DNA from: Stentor roeselii | Lineage: Eukaryota; Ciliophora; Heterotrichea; Heterotrichida; Stentoridae | Assembly: GCA_006503475.1 (NCBI GenBank) | Contig: RSEH01000177.1 | Location: 1-64,000 of the forward strand | DNA length: 64,000 nt | Reading direction: 5' to 3' | In this document: positions 57,801-64,000 of the stretch, one piece after another | Layout of the letters: each line of letters opens with the position of its first letter | Position numbering within the stretch: the first letter of the stretch is position 1 | The notes under the pieces: model-generated | Told to the model about the DNA's origin: nothing | The model's database searches: none | What the model saw: only the letters and a program-made list of their open reading frames with translations | Program-made: the position numbers and the translations under genes

Positions 57801-58345
57801 GCAAAGTTTGCAATTTAATTGGAAATATTTGTAGGCACTCGTCGTTTTTTTATGATTTGATTTTGGAACATGGGCTTGTCGCTGCTGCTATTAACTGCTG
57901 TAAAGACCCTGATAGAAATACTAGAAAATTCGCTTGTTTTGCTGTTGGAAATGCAGGGTTTCATAATGCTAAACTTTATGAACATCTTAGACCTTGTGTT
58001 AAGTTACTTGTTGATTTGCTTAATGATAGTGAAGAAAAAACTAGGGCTAATGCTGCTGGAGCTCTTGGAAATTTTGTTAGGAACTCGGATTTGCTTTGCT
58101 CGGAACTTATTAAACATGGAGCGCTTAAACAACTGCTGGAAGTCGTCAGGAATGACCCTGGACCTAGTCAAAGTCCAAGACAAGTTGCTTTGTTTTCTAT
58201 TGGGAATTTATGTGTTTATCATCAGTGTAAGGAAGAGTTTGAAAGTCTTGGGTTGAGGAATATTGTTGAACATCTTTTGAATTATAGAGATACTCAAGTT
58301 TTGAAATATTCTACAAGGATTTTGCAGAAGCTGGGGAATAACTAA
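54851..58345 (+). CDS. STK36: Fused/STK36-type kinase with C-terminal armadillo-like region
   Basis: The product (1,164 residues) is a close match to Fused kinases: [20 protein letters not shown], catalytic Lys33, [10 protein letters not shown] at 123-132, DFGFARAM at 143-150, [20 protein letters not shown] and [20 protein letters not shown]. The C-terminal 900 residues are helical repeats of ARM/HEAT type (for example [38 protein letters not shown]). In animals STK36 is needed for the central pair of motile cilia, and homologues exist in most ciliated protists. The second half uses T-ending codons heavily, the first half C-ending codons. Confidence 0.95.
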   Translation: MDNYHVLHPIGEGSFGKVFKGRRKYSGQIVALKFITKRGKTEKDLNNLRQEIDILRGLHHENIILLLDSFETPHEFCVVTEFAQGELFEILEDDHNLPESEVRKIAQQLVQSLHYLHSHRIIHRDMKPQNILISANGTVKLCDFGFARAMSSSTIVLTSIKGTPLYMAPELVQEMPYNHTADLWSLGVIIYELYVGQPPFYTTSIYTLINLIVKDPVKFPENMSPDFKSFLKGLLNKLPQERLAWPDLLDHPFVKETEEEKVKRQMRTDKYLKWAGIENSTSEPAKKMTSAVSDSPDLWTRFEVLASDDGGCSKLRHDPGFLEKFVALLNSTADLRNAKERKNQVVLSLKILLQVMSRSKSEDPNLDILKSPSLATSLIGFMKRCIKQDQNSSSAVLIDVVGDCIKSIGQMLKSTFNKSLGLDNTLVKSVIPVISPLLAYPNASDVLSLQMNTVKTLGVILSQAGTIPVRCLYVYKEMSDSSIFKELISLLKTNQNLGLHRLIIQTLSFAVHPTNGEVFLFPWKRNRSEMVSEFNDAFSVFDGVRQLIWSNLNEFSWLPLFMDVFSTEDEGNLTKISVLRIILQMIRVSRDALDVLTSYRGFISIVTSQLRHEDVTIVGISLQILTHLLKQMAALRRKVTDLDIDVTLVMDLFESFYAPCDRQVIAMEALCLTAELIQSGNSKTADLILNKFTSASTLRMLATLLSPSSRQEELKKIEGSGYGCLFMGFADGPVLLIQRVLAKLMQNQAALADFLLTSAEVIPDLVISIINSLSPRCEISPKGVISLLTYIHDAIYSDFRVLLQKMMQEGILKSMAALLKENQLLSIQEWPIICGGGPSAVGLIVAQVLRIFNLPYTTQSYAREIESINKEFSSCEVISITLNIMKHLSKEHLSIAVSLLARLVLNNDPGKPFAQQFIQAGGMSCINKYNLLAQDNSIHTIIDTLSLISQLARLQKENYELIHQIGIYSDLARLIEHRDSGIRSKVCNLIGNICRHSSFFYDLILEHGLVAAAINCCKDPDRNTRKFACFAVGNAGFHNAKLYEHLRPCVKLLVDLLNDSEEKTRANAAGALGNFVRNSDLLCSELIKHGALKQLLEVVRNDPGPSQSPRQVALFSIGNLCVYHQCKEEFESLGLRNIVEHLLNYRDTQVLKYSTRILQKLGNN

Positions 58346-58431
58346 TTGACTATCTATAGATTAATTTAAGCAAGAGCAACTCATTTTTAGTTAAATTTTA
58401 GAATTCCTTACAATCATTCAATAAGTTAAAA

Positions 58432-59379
58432 ATGACATCTCAAGAACTCAGAATCGCAAAACTTTCAAAAATCCTAAACAACTCATCTCTAAATAAAGAC
58501 GTGGGCAGCCCAGTGATTCAAGCTGCTTACAAACGAGCCTACGACGACCTTCAAGACAAAATAAAAGGAGAAAAAGCTTATCACCAAGAAACCGAAGCAC
58601 GTCAACGAGTCCAGCACTCAATCGAAAAACAAGAAGAACAGCTAAAGGAAAGTATGCGAAAACATCATTTTAACGTCCTCAAAAAGCAAATAGAAGACCG
58701 AAAAAAGCGAAGAGAAATTAACGAAGTAGAAAAATTGTTAGAAAGACCCAAAAGTCTTCCTAAAACTCCTCCTGAACCTCCAAAGTTCTTCATTCGTGAA
58801 GGACTTAAGGACCAGATTCGAGAAAAACGCAAAAGAATTAGAGAAAGTCAGAAGACTGAATTGGATTACGACAGGTTTCTTATAAAAGTTGCGAAAAATT
58901 CACTTGAAGATGATATCAGGAAAAAAAAACAAGCGAAAAATGAGGTTTTTGAAGAACTTAAAGAAAGTTGGAATGATGCAAGGGTTATTAATGGATTAAA
59001 AAAACAGGCTGATAGACTAAAGTACTTCGCTAATACAAGTGTGAACCAAACAACGAGCCCCAAGAATAAAGTTAAATATTTTTCTAGAGGTAAAAACAAA
59101 ACAAGTGAAAATTCACCTGTTAAAGAAACTAAAGCAAATGAAAAAGTCTTCAATACTGAGCAAAAACAACTTGAAAATAAAAATAACGGAAAGCAAGACC
59201 CTGAAAAAGAAGAGATTTTAAAGAAACTTGAAAAAATTGATGAACGCAGTAAAAAGATAGAACAACAAAAGGAAATATTGAAGAAAATACAAGAAATTGA
59301 AGAATATGAAAAAAATCTTGGCAAGGAAAAGAAAGCTATTATTGAATATTTGGCATCTAAGGGCAAAACATTTGAGTAG
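58432..59379 (+). CDS. Coiled-coil protein, unknown
   Basis: The product (315 residues) is highly charged and helical throughout, with two long coiled coils (residues 60-185 and 250-310, for example LKKLEKIDERSKKIEQQKEI) and a Pro-rich joint (PKSLPKTPPEPPKFFIREG). The N-terminal word VIQAAYKRAYDDLQDKIKGE is distinctive. This looks like an axonemal or basal-body structural subunit, but I cannot name it. It follows STK36 on the same strand, a ciliary kinase gene. Confidence 0.65.
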   Translation: MTSQELRIAKLSKILNNSSLNKDVGSPVIQAAYKRAYDDLQDKIKGEKAYHQETEARQRVQHSIEKQEEQLKESMRKHHFNVLKKQIEDRKKRREINEVEKLLERPKSLPKTPPEPPKFFIREGLKDQIREKRKRIRESQKTELDYDRFLIKVAKNSLEDDIRKKKQAKNEVFEELKESWNDARVINGLKKQADRLKYFANTSVNQTTSPKNKVKYFSRGKNKTSENSPVKETKANEKVFNTEQKQLENKNNGKQDPEKEEILKKLEKIDERSKKIEQQKEILKKIQEIEEYEKNLGKEKKAIIEYLASKGKTFE

Positions 59380-59411
59380 TTAGTAAAGATTGAATTGTTG
59401 CATAATAATAT

Positions 59412-61286
59412 ATGAACCAAATTTTTACTACAATGCCACGTATTGATGAGGAAGATGAATTACAAGCTAATGACTCGATTATTTCATCTTCTCAACCAAA
59501 TCATCATTTCGTATCTTCCAGTTTAACAGAGTTCCACGAAAGATCCTCACAAGGTGATTTTTCATCATCAAAGTCGACAATATCAGTTTTCTCAAGCGAG
59601 TTCTCACAAGCCGAGCGTAGCTTAAACATAAAGCTCTGGGAGTCAATCGAGCGAAACGACGTAGAAACAATAAAAAGTCTATTAGACAAGTCAAAAAACA
59701 ACTTAATAAGTGCAAGTCCAAACGCTGCAGGTCTAAACGATTGGACAGCGCTTCACATGTCCTCAGCCTACGGTTTGAAAGAAATCTGCGAAGTGCTTCT
59801 TTACAACAGTTCATCCACGAACATAAACGCGCGAACGTCAATGAACAGGACGCCTCTTCACCTTGCAACAATTCACAACCACATCTCAGTAGTGAAGCTT
59901 CTTGTTCACGAGGGAGCGAAGCTAAACTTAACAGACAACGACAACAACACAAGTCTTCACTACGCCTCGACTCAAGGATACACAGACATCGTCGACTGGT
60001 TATTAAGAAAAGGACCGAATTTGACTATAAAGAACTTAAAAGGTCGAACAGCTGCTGACATCGCCTTGAATTTCGAAACTTTTCAAGTCTTTCTTGAATA
60101 TTGCAAGAAAAATAAACTGGAACTACCTGTCACTGGCTATACCCGGTCAGTCATTCATCATACACTTCTTCATAACTCTCGAGAAGACCAAATCAATAAA
60201 CTTCTTCTCAAAGCTTCGAAAAATCCTAGTTTAAATGATTTAAAAGTTTTTGAATCAAGACCTAAACTTAGAACTTTTAGCCAGAAAAAAAAAACTAGTT
60301 TCTTTAAAATCGAACTACCTCCTTGCAAAGTCACCCCCAGTGACTTTCGAGGACTTTTACAACTAGGAAAAGGCAGCTTTGGCGAGGTTTACCTCGTTGA
60401 AAAGAAAGATACTCTTGAGCAGTTCGCTTTGAAAGTATTAAAAAAAGATAAAGTCCTTGGAAACAACCTAGTCCGATACGCATTCACTGAAAGAAACATT
60501 TTAATGACGATATCTCATCCATTCATAATCAAGTTAATTTACGCCTTTCAAACCCCAGAGAAACTAGCAATGATTATGGACTTCTGCCCAAATGGCGACT
60601 TAGGCACACAGCTAGTGCGCGAGAAGAGATTCTCAGAAGAAAAGGCAAGATTTTACCTGGTAGAGGTCTTGTTAGCTCTACAAGAGCTTCACAGTCACGG
60701 AATCATTTTCAGGGACCTGAAACCCGACAACGTCGTTTTAGACCAAGACGGCCACGCGCGACTCACAGATTTCGGCCTCTCAAAAGAAGGTCTCGGCGAC
60801 GAGCAGATGACTCGGTCCTTCTGCGGGTCAGTCGCGTACCTCGCCCCAGAAATGCTGAGAAAGTCAGGACATAGCAAGTCAGTCGACTGGTACCTCTTCG
60901 GAGTTCTTATGTATGAACTTCTCATCGGCTCACCGCCTTATTACTCTTCAAGTCGAGAACAGCTTTTTAACAATATTCAAAGAGGAAAACTCAAACTTCC
61001 TGGAGGTCTTTCTCCTGATGCGAAAAATTTAATTAAGCAACTTCTTCAGAGAGACCCTAGTAAAAGATTAGGAGCTTCGAAGAAAGATGCTGAGGAAGTT
61101 AAAAATGACCCGTTTTTTAAAGATGTTGATTGGAATGCGTATTTGAATAAACAGGTCAAACCTCCTAATTTTCACCCTGTTAGAAGGGTTTTTAAGGAGA
61201 TCAGTTTAGAGAAAATGTTTGGGAAACTTGAAGATGATGTCCCTGCACCGAGACTTGAGGGATGGTCGGTTTTGCAGCCGAGTTAA
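59412..61286 (+). CDS. Ankyrin-repeat AGC kinase
   Basis: The product (624 residues) has an acidic Ser-rich start, ankyrin repeats at about 85-215 (GLNDWTALHMSSAYGLKEIC, NRTPLHLATIHNHISVVKLL, NNTSLHYASTQGYTDIVDWL) and an AGC kinase at about 310-570. Motifs are LGKGSFGEVYLVEKKD, Lys in ALKVLKK, IFRDLKPDNVVLD, DFGLSKEG and the activation loop SFCGSVAYLAPEML, with CGS where most AGC kinases have CGT. The AGC tail DWNAYLNKQVKPPNFHP is present. The hydrophobic motif at the extreme C-terminus is missing. Ankyrin-AGC fusions are known in ciliates and other protists. Regulation by PDK1 is likely. Confidence 0.9.
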   Translation: MNQIFTTMPRIDEEDELQANDSIISSSQPNHHFVSSSLTEFHERSSQGDFSSSKSTISVFSSEFSQAERSLNIKLWESIERNDVETIKSLLDKSKNNLISASPNAAGLNDWTALHMSSAYGLKEICEVLLYNSSSTNINARTSMNRTPLHLATIHNHISVVKLLVHEGAKLNLTDNDNNTSLHYASTQGYTDIVDWLLRKGPNLTIKNLKGRTAADIALNFETFQVFLEYCKKNKLELPVTGYTRSVIHHTLLHNSREDQINKLLLKASKNPSLNDLKVFESRPKLRTFSQKKKTSFFKIELPPCKVTPSDFRGLLQLGKGSFGEVYLVEKKDTLEQFALKVLKKDKVLGNNLVRYAFTERNILMTISHPFIIKLIYAFQTPEKLAMIMDFCPNGDLGTQLVREKRFSEEKARFYLVEVLLALQELHSHGIIFRDLKPDNVVLDQDGHARLTDFGLSKEGLGDEQMTRSFCGSVAYLAPEMLRKSGHSKSVDWYLFGVLMYELLIGSPPYYSSSREQLFNNIQRGKLKLPGGLSPDAKNLIKQLLQRDPSKRLGASKKDAEEVKNDPFFKDVDWNAYLNKQVKPPNFHPVRRVFKEISLEKMFGKLEDDVPAPRLEGWSVLQPS

Positions 61287-61329
61287 TTTAATAATGAAGG
61301 TTTTTCTAAAGGTTATGGTTGTAATATTT

Positions 61330-61671
61330 ATGGGAAATAAACAGGTCACTACTCCGATTGTTGCGGATTCTTTTGGCAAGGAGCCTGTCAATCTACAGGG
61401 TGGAAATATTGTTACGCCTCTTGCTGAGAATTCTGATGCTGTTGTTTATTCTACTTCTGTTAAGGGACTCTACTCGTCGAAGTCTAAAGAAGTTAGATCC
61501 ATTGATAGCGTTTTAGGACAGAATCATGGAAGATATTTGGTTAGGCCCAAGAATGTCATGAATGATGGAAAAATTTTGCAGGTTAAGTCGATTAACCCTG
61601 AACCTGGGAAACTTTATTATATTGTCAGAAAGCAGGAAGGGGCTGACAAATGGATTAATAATTCTAGCTAA
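61330..61671 (+). CDS. Small N-myristoylated protein
   Basis: The ATG at 61330 gives MGNKQVTTPIVADSFGKEPV, a good myristoylation start; the upstream in-frame ATG at 61294 would prepend a 12-residue hydrophobic lead (MKVFLKVMVVIF) and give a signal-anchor instead. The product (113 residues) is beta-rich and polar, with IVTPLAENSDAVVYSTSVKG and GRYLVRPKNVMNDGKILQVK. I recognise no family. It follows the AGC kinase by less than 50 bases on the same strand. Confidence 0.55.
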   Translation: MGNKQVTTPIVADSFGKEPVNLQGGNIVTPLAENSDAVVYSTSVKGLYSSKSKEVRSIDSVLGQNHGRYLVRPKNVMNDGKILQVKSINPEPGKLYYIVRKQEGADKWINNSS

Positions 61672-61692
61672 GGGGTTAATTTTCTAATTCTA

Positions 61693-62226
61693 TTAAGCCT
61701 CGTTACGTTTACTTTTGAGCTCTAGCATCTGGTTTGTGCTTAGGTGGTTGATTGAAATGCTCAGCTTTACATCATAAATCAAAATCCCGATTTCAGAAAG
61801 CATGACAAAGCACTGAAACACAATATAGGCAGTTCCACCCAGCACAGCCATCACAATGATTTGAATTATTAGGATCATGCAGAGGTAAACCAGGTAAAAG
61901 CGAATCAGGCATAAGTGAAATTTGTGTGCGCCGATGAAGCCGAGAATAGGAAAGACGAATGTCAAGACAAGTGGCCAGGCGCCTGCGAGTAAGTAAATAA
62001 AGCAGCAGACAGATAAAACTAATGACGTCCATTTCACTATTTTTGATTGCAAAATGATTGAGTCGAAGTTGGATGGAGTTTGGTCTGTGGGGGGACCCTG
62101 GACTTCCAAGGGACCTGGACTAAAAATGTTCTGTGCTTGTTGATCATCTTTCTTTGAGTAGTCGACTATGATGTCATTGAAGCCTGAGTTATTTTGATTT
62201 TTATCTGCATCTTCTGAGTAATTCAT
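61693..62226 (-). CDS. Four-helix membrane protein, unknown
   Basis: The product (177 residues) has a 55-residue polar N-terminus and three or four hydrophobic segments (SLVLSVCCFIYLLAGAWPLV, LVYLCMILIIQIIVMAVLGG, FQCFVMLSEIGILIYDVKLS). The helix spacing resembles small tetraspan families (for example MARVEL-type), but no signature is present. It shares a 6-base gap between start codons with the F-box gene on the other strand. Confidence 0.6.
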   Translation of the reverse strand: MNYSEDADKNQNNSGFNDIIVDYSKKDDQQAQNIFSPGPLEVQGPPTDQTPSNFDSIILQSKIVKWTSLVLSVCCFIYLLAGAWPLVLTFVFPILGFIGAHKFHLCLIRFYLVYLCMILIIQIIVMAVLGGTAYIVFQCFVMLSEIGILIYDVKLSISINHLSTNQMLELKSKRNEA

Positions 62227-62232
62227 TATAAT
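62227..62232. promoter_or_regulatory. 6-base gap between divergent start codons (TATAAT)
   Basis: The minus-strand ATG (62226-62224) and the plus-strand ATG (62233-62235) are separated by only TATAAT. Either each gene is transcribed from inside the other, or real starts lie a little downstream. No other ATG early in either frame gives a better N-terminus. Confidence 0.5.
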
Positions 62233-63438
62233 ATGAATGAAGATAAGAAATTATTTCGTATCAGGGATTTTAGTTCTTTTATAATTTCTGAAATTTTTTG
62301 TTTTTTAGACATCCGGTCAATTTTTGAATGCCGAAAGACCTGCAAGAAATGCCATAAAATCATAAGTTCAGGTATTTTTTGGGACCAAAAATTCAATAAA
62401 ACTTCTGAAGGCAGTCATTTCGAAGGACCATATTTCGAATTTCCAGATCCTTTCAATATCCTAGAAAAAATTCATCAATCATCACATTTCGAGTCTCATC
62501 AAGACATATCAAAAGTCCTTCAAATTCTAAAAAACCCAAGAAAGCTGTTAATCGAATCAATAACTTCATCATCATCCGAATCCGGGTACCCCTCAACAAA
62601 CTTGTTACTTTTCAACAACCTTCTCTGGAAATCATCACCAAGTGACTCAAGCGACTCATCAGACTTTCTTCTTCTGACCTTAAAAGAAGAATCTTTAATT
62701 TTTTCAGTAAATTTCAAAGTTGCAAGACTGAAAATCAAAGAATATAATCTTCCCTTTCCTCCTGTTTCATTCAAAGTCCTAATCGGTTCATCAGAATTTA
62801 ATTTTCATTATGAATCCAAAGAATTTCAAGTGAGTTACTCAGAAAACTACAACGCTTTCCTGGCTTTACCTGAAATAGTTAAAGGAAAATGTATTAAAAT
62901 TTTACTTATAGGGAAAAAATGTAAGGATGTTGATGGTTGGCTCTGTTGTTTAAGGTTTTTAGAAGTGGTCGGATTTGATGGCGGTGAAGATGAAGGACTT
63001 AAAATGATTCAAGAGTCGAATTTTTCTGGAGTTGAACTTTCGCCTTTTTATGTGGAAAGAATTCAGAAAATTGGAAAATTGAATGAATTGTTTCAGGTGG
63101 TCACTGATTATGAAAATGATGTCCTTGCTTATTTTTATGAAGTTTTTAGATTTGAATTTCAAATGTCTTTTAATTTTTATTACACTGAAATGGCTGCTAA
63201 TTATTATTTTAAGATTGAAGATGATTTCAGGGCTTTGAATTTTTATAGGAGTATTCAGGATCCTTTCGGAATTGTTAAAATTTTGATTATTTTGAAAAAT
63301 TTTGAAGGCATTCGGAAGGTTTTAAAGGATGTTGGAGAAAATATCAGTTTGGATGTTGTTTTTGATATTGCTTGTGGAATTAAAGGAAAGAAATTTGCAC
63401 AGAAAGTTTTAATAGAATTAAGTAATTATATTGGTTGA
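62233..63438 (+). CDS. F-box / beta-sandwich / TPR-like protein (paralogue of 44619-45821)
   Basis: The product (401 residues) has the F-box (FIISEIFCFLDIRSIFECRK, then CHKIISSGIFWDQKF) in the first 50 residues, a middle beta-sandwich (FKVLIGSS...ESKEFQVSYSENYNAFLALP...KGKCIKILLIG) and a C-terminal helical part (MAANYYFKIEDDFRALNFYR). Length and order match the paralogue (401 versus 400 residues). The F-box is basic and Cys-rich here. It is expected to act as a SKP1-bound substrate adaptor. Confidence 0.75.
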   Translation: MNEDKKLFRIRDFSSFIISEIFCFLDIRSIFECRKTCKKCHKIISSGIFWDQKFNKTSEGSHFEGPYFEFPDPFNILEKIHQSSHFESHQDISKVLQILKNPRKLLIESITSSSSESGYPSTNLLLFNNLLWKSSPSDSSDSSDFLLLTLKEESLIFSVNFKVARLKIKEYNLPFPPVSFKVLIGSSEFNFHYESKEFQVSYSENYNAFLALPEIVKGKCIKILLIGKKCKDVDGWLCCLRFLEVVGFDGGEDEGLKMIQESNFSGVELSPFYVERIQKIGKLNELFQVVTDYENDVLAYFYEVFRFEFQMSFNFYYTEMAANYYFKIEDDFRALNFYRSIQDPFGIVKILIILKNFEGIRKVLKDVGENISLDVVFDIACGIKGKKFAQKVLIELSNYIG

Positions 63439-63532
63439 AATTTATAAAATTTTAATGAAATTTAAACTAATAATTAAATTCCCATGAAAACAATCGAGTT
63501 TTAAACTAGTTTCGTATGAACATCTATTTTTG

Positions 63533-64000
63533 TTAATACAACCCAGAGTAGCTTTTATTTTTCGAGAAGATCTTCTCAGACTTTTTGTTGATCTGAGGGT
63601 AAAAAAAACATTGAGTATCTTCAATTTCAATAAGATTTTTCCTAGGCGACATCAGTCTTTCCGAGCTTTTTCCCAGTTTTTTCGCAATCAAAATAGTTTT
63701 CTTGCTAAGTTGAGGACTAAAAGAGTACTGCCTTTGACTAGTCCAAAAAGCCTTGGTCCTTAAAAGACGGTCCTGAACACTCGGGTCTCTCTTAAGCTGA
63801 GTTTTTTCATCCTTTTTGTAGAACTTTTCATTAAGTTTTTCTTTATTCCTCTCATAAATCCTTGAATAAGCCAAAAGTCTTTCAGTGACATTTCCTTCTC
63901 GATTCATTTTCTGTGCAAAGGGGCTGATCTTAGGCACAGAAAAAATAGACTCACTTAACTCCTGAGCAGCTTTAACCATCACCTGCTTATCTCTGTAAAG
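63533..64000 (-). CDS. 3' part of a ciliate PxINKKS-repeat protein, cut by the window edge
   Basis: The frame is open from the right edge (minus strand) to a TAA at 63535-63533, giving the last 155 residues of a larger protein. It is basic and has the repeated motif F-x-P-x-[IL]-[NS]-K-K-[ST] (SFSPQLSKKTILIAKKLG, FYPQINKKSEKIFSKN). Such motifs recur in large flagellar and cytoskeletal proteins of ciliates. The N-terminus is outside the window. I do not know the specific family. Confidence 0.7.
   Translation of the reverse strand, partial: LYRDKQVMVKAAQELSESIFSVPKISPFAQKMNREGNVTERLLAYSRIYERNKEKLNEKFYKKDEKTQLKRDPSVQDRLLRTKAFWTSQRQYSFSPQLSKKTILIAKKLGKSSERLMSPRKNLIEIEDTQCFFYPQINKKSEKIFSKNKSYSGLY

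Noticed and set aside
58866-59420. Minus-strand open frame rich in Phe and Ser
   Set aside because: Antisense of a lysine-rich coiled coil; such shadows are expected from AAA/GAA codons.
1-64000. TGA or TAA/TAG reassignment as in other ciliates
   Set aside because: Genes end with all three stops (for example TGA for the cyclin and F-box gene, TAA for RPL7A, TAG for PP1) and conserved proteins contain no internal stop codons after splicing.
1-64000. tRNA genes, rRNA, telomeric repeats or mobile elements
   Set aside because: I saw no cloverleaf with a GGTTCGA-type T-loop, no rRNA-like block, no telomere repeat at either edge and no transposase, reverse transcriptase or virus-like protein in any frame.

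Overview
This window looks like macronuclear DNA of a heterotrich ciliate, most likely Stentor. Three things point there. (1) Genes are packed head to tail on both strands with gaps of a few tens of bases, in AT-rich DNA, and all encode eukaryotic proteins. (2) Several genes that appear broken become whole on removing an intron of exactly 15 bases (GT...AG). I find seven such introns: 3718-3732, 10067-10081, 16909-16923, 17848-17862, 34194-34208, 49630-49644 and 50897-50911. (3) TAA, TAG and TGA all end genes, so the code is standard. Fifteen-base introns with a standard code are the published hallmark of Stentor coeruleus; naming the genus is my inference.

Layout. 1-4.4 kb: sparse, with the start of a secreted protein, a decayed minus-strand gene and a Dickkopf-like Cys-rich secreted protein whose 5' half carries in-frame stops. 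4.4-26 kb: dense housekeeping and signalling block: a large seven-helix receptor, an F-box/TBC protein, a mitotic-type cyclin, PP2C, a cyclic-nucleotide phosphodiesterase, ribosomal protein eL8 (RPL7A), the CCR4-NOT subunit NOT3, a multi-membrane RING protein, a RagA/Gtr1 GTPase, an arrestin-like protein, PP1, a glutathionyl-hydroquinone reductase, an ATG13 candidate and a SAS6-like protein. 25.6-26.0 kb: tandem ~76-bp repeat. 26-34.4 kb: EF-hand protein, RBR E3 ligase, membrane protein, ESCRT-III CHMP6-like protein and several unknowns separated by larger empty gaps.

34.4-44.1 kb: acetyl-CoA acetyltransferase, a 45-codon membrane microprotein, then a tandem duplication of a gene block. Copy A keeps gene X, an IQ-motif gene and a prenyl synthase but has lost the 503-aa gene; copy B keeps the 503-aa gene and the prenyl synthase but has lost gene X and the IQ gene. 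Between them one full set survives, with two prenyl synthases.

44-64 kb: F-box/beta-sandwich protein, NEK kinase, CDPK, a second membrane RING protein (paralogue of the one at 17.4-18.7 kb with the intron at the same place), KRI1 carrying two inserted ZZ-type zinc fingers, a divergent second RPL7A, a RING/PHR-like protein with a decayed relative beside it, Fused/STK36 kinase with armadillo-type C-terminus, a coiled-coil protein, an ankyrin-AGC kinase, small signalling and membrane proteins, a second F-box/beta-sandwich protein and a gene running off the right edge.

The genes do not form operons. Recurrent themes are phosphorylation signalling (four kinases, two phosphatases), ubiquitin (three RINGs, one RBR, three F-box proteins), cilium/basal-body functions (SAS6L, STK36, NEK, CDPK) and membrane anchoring by N-myristoylation (six MG- starts).
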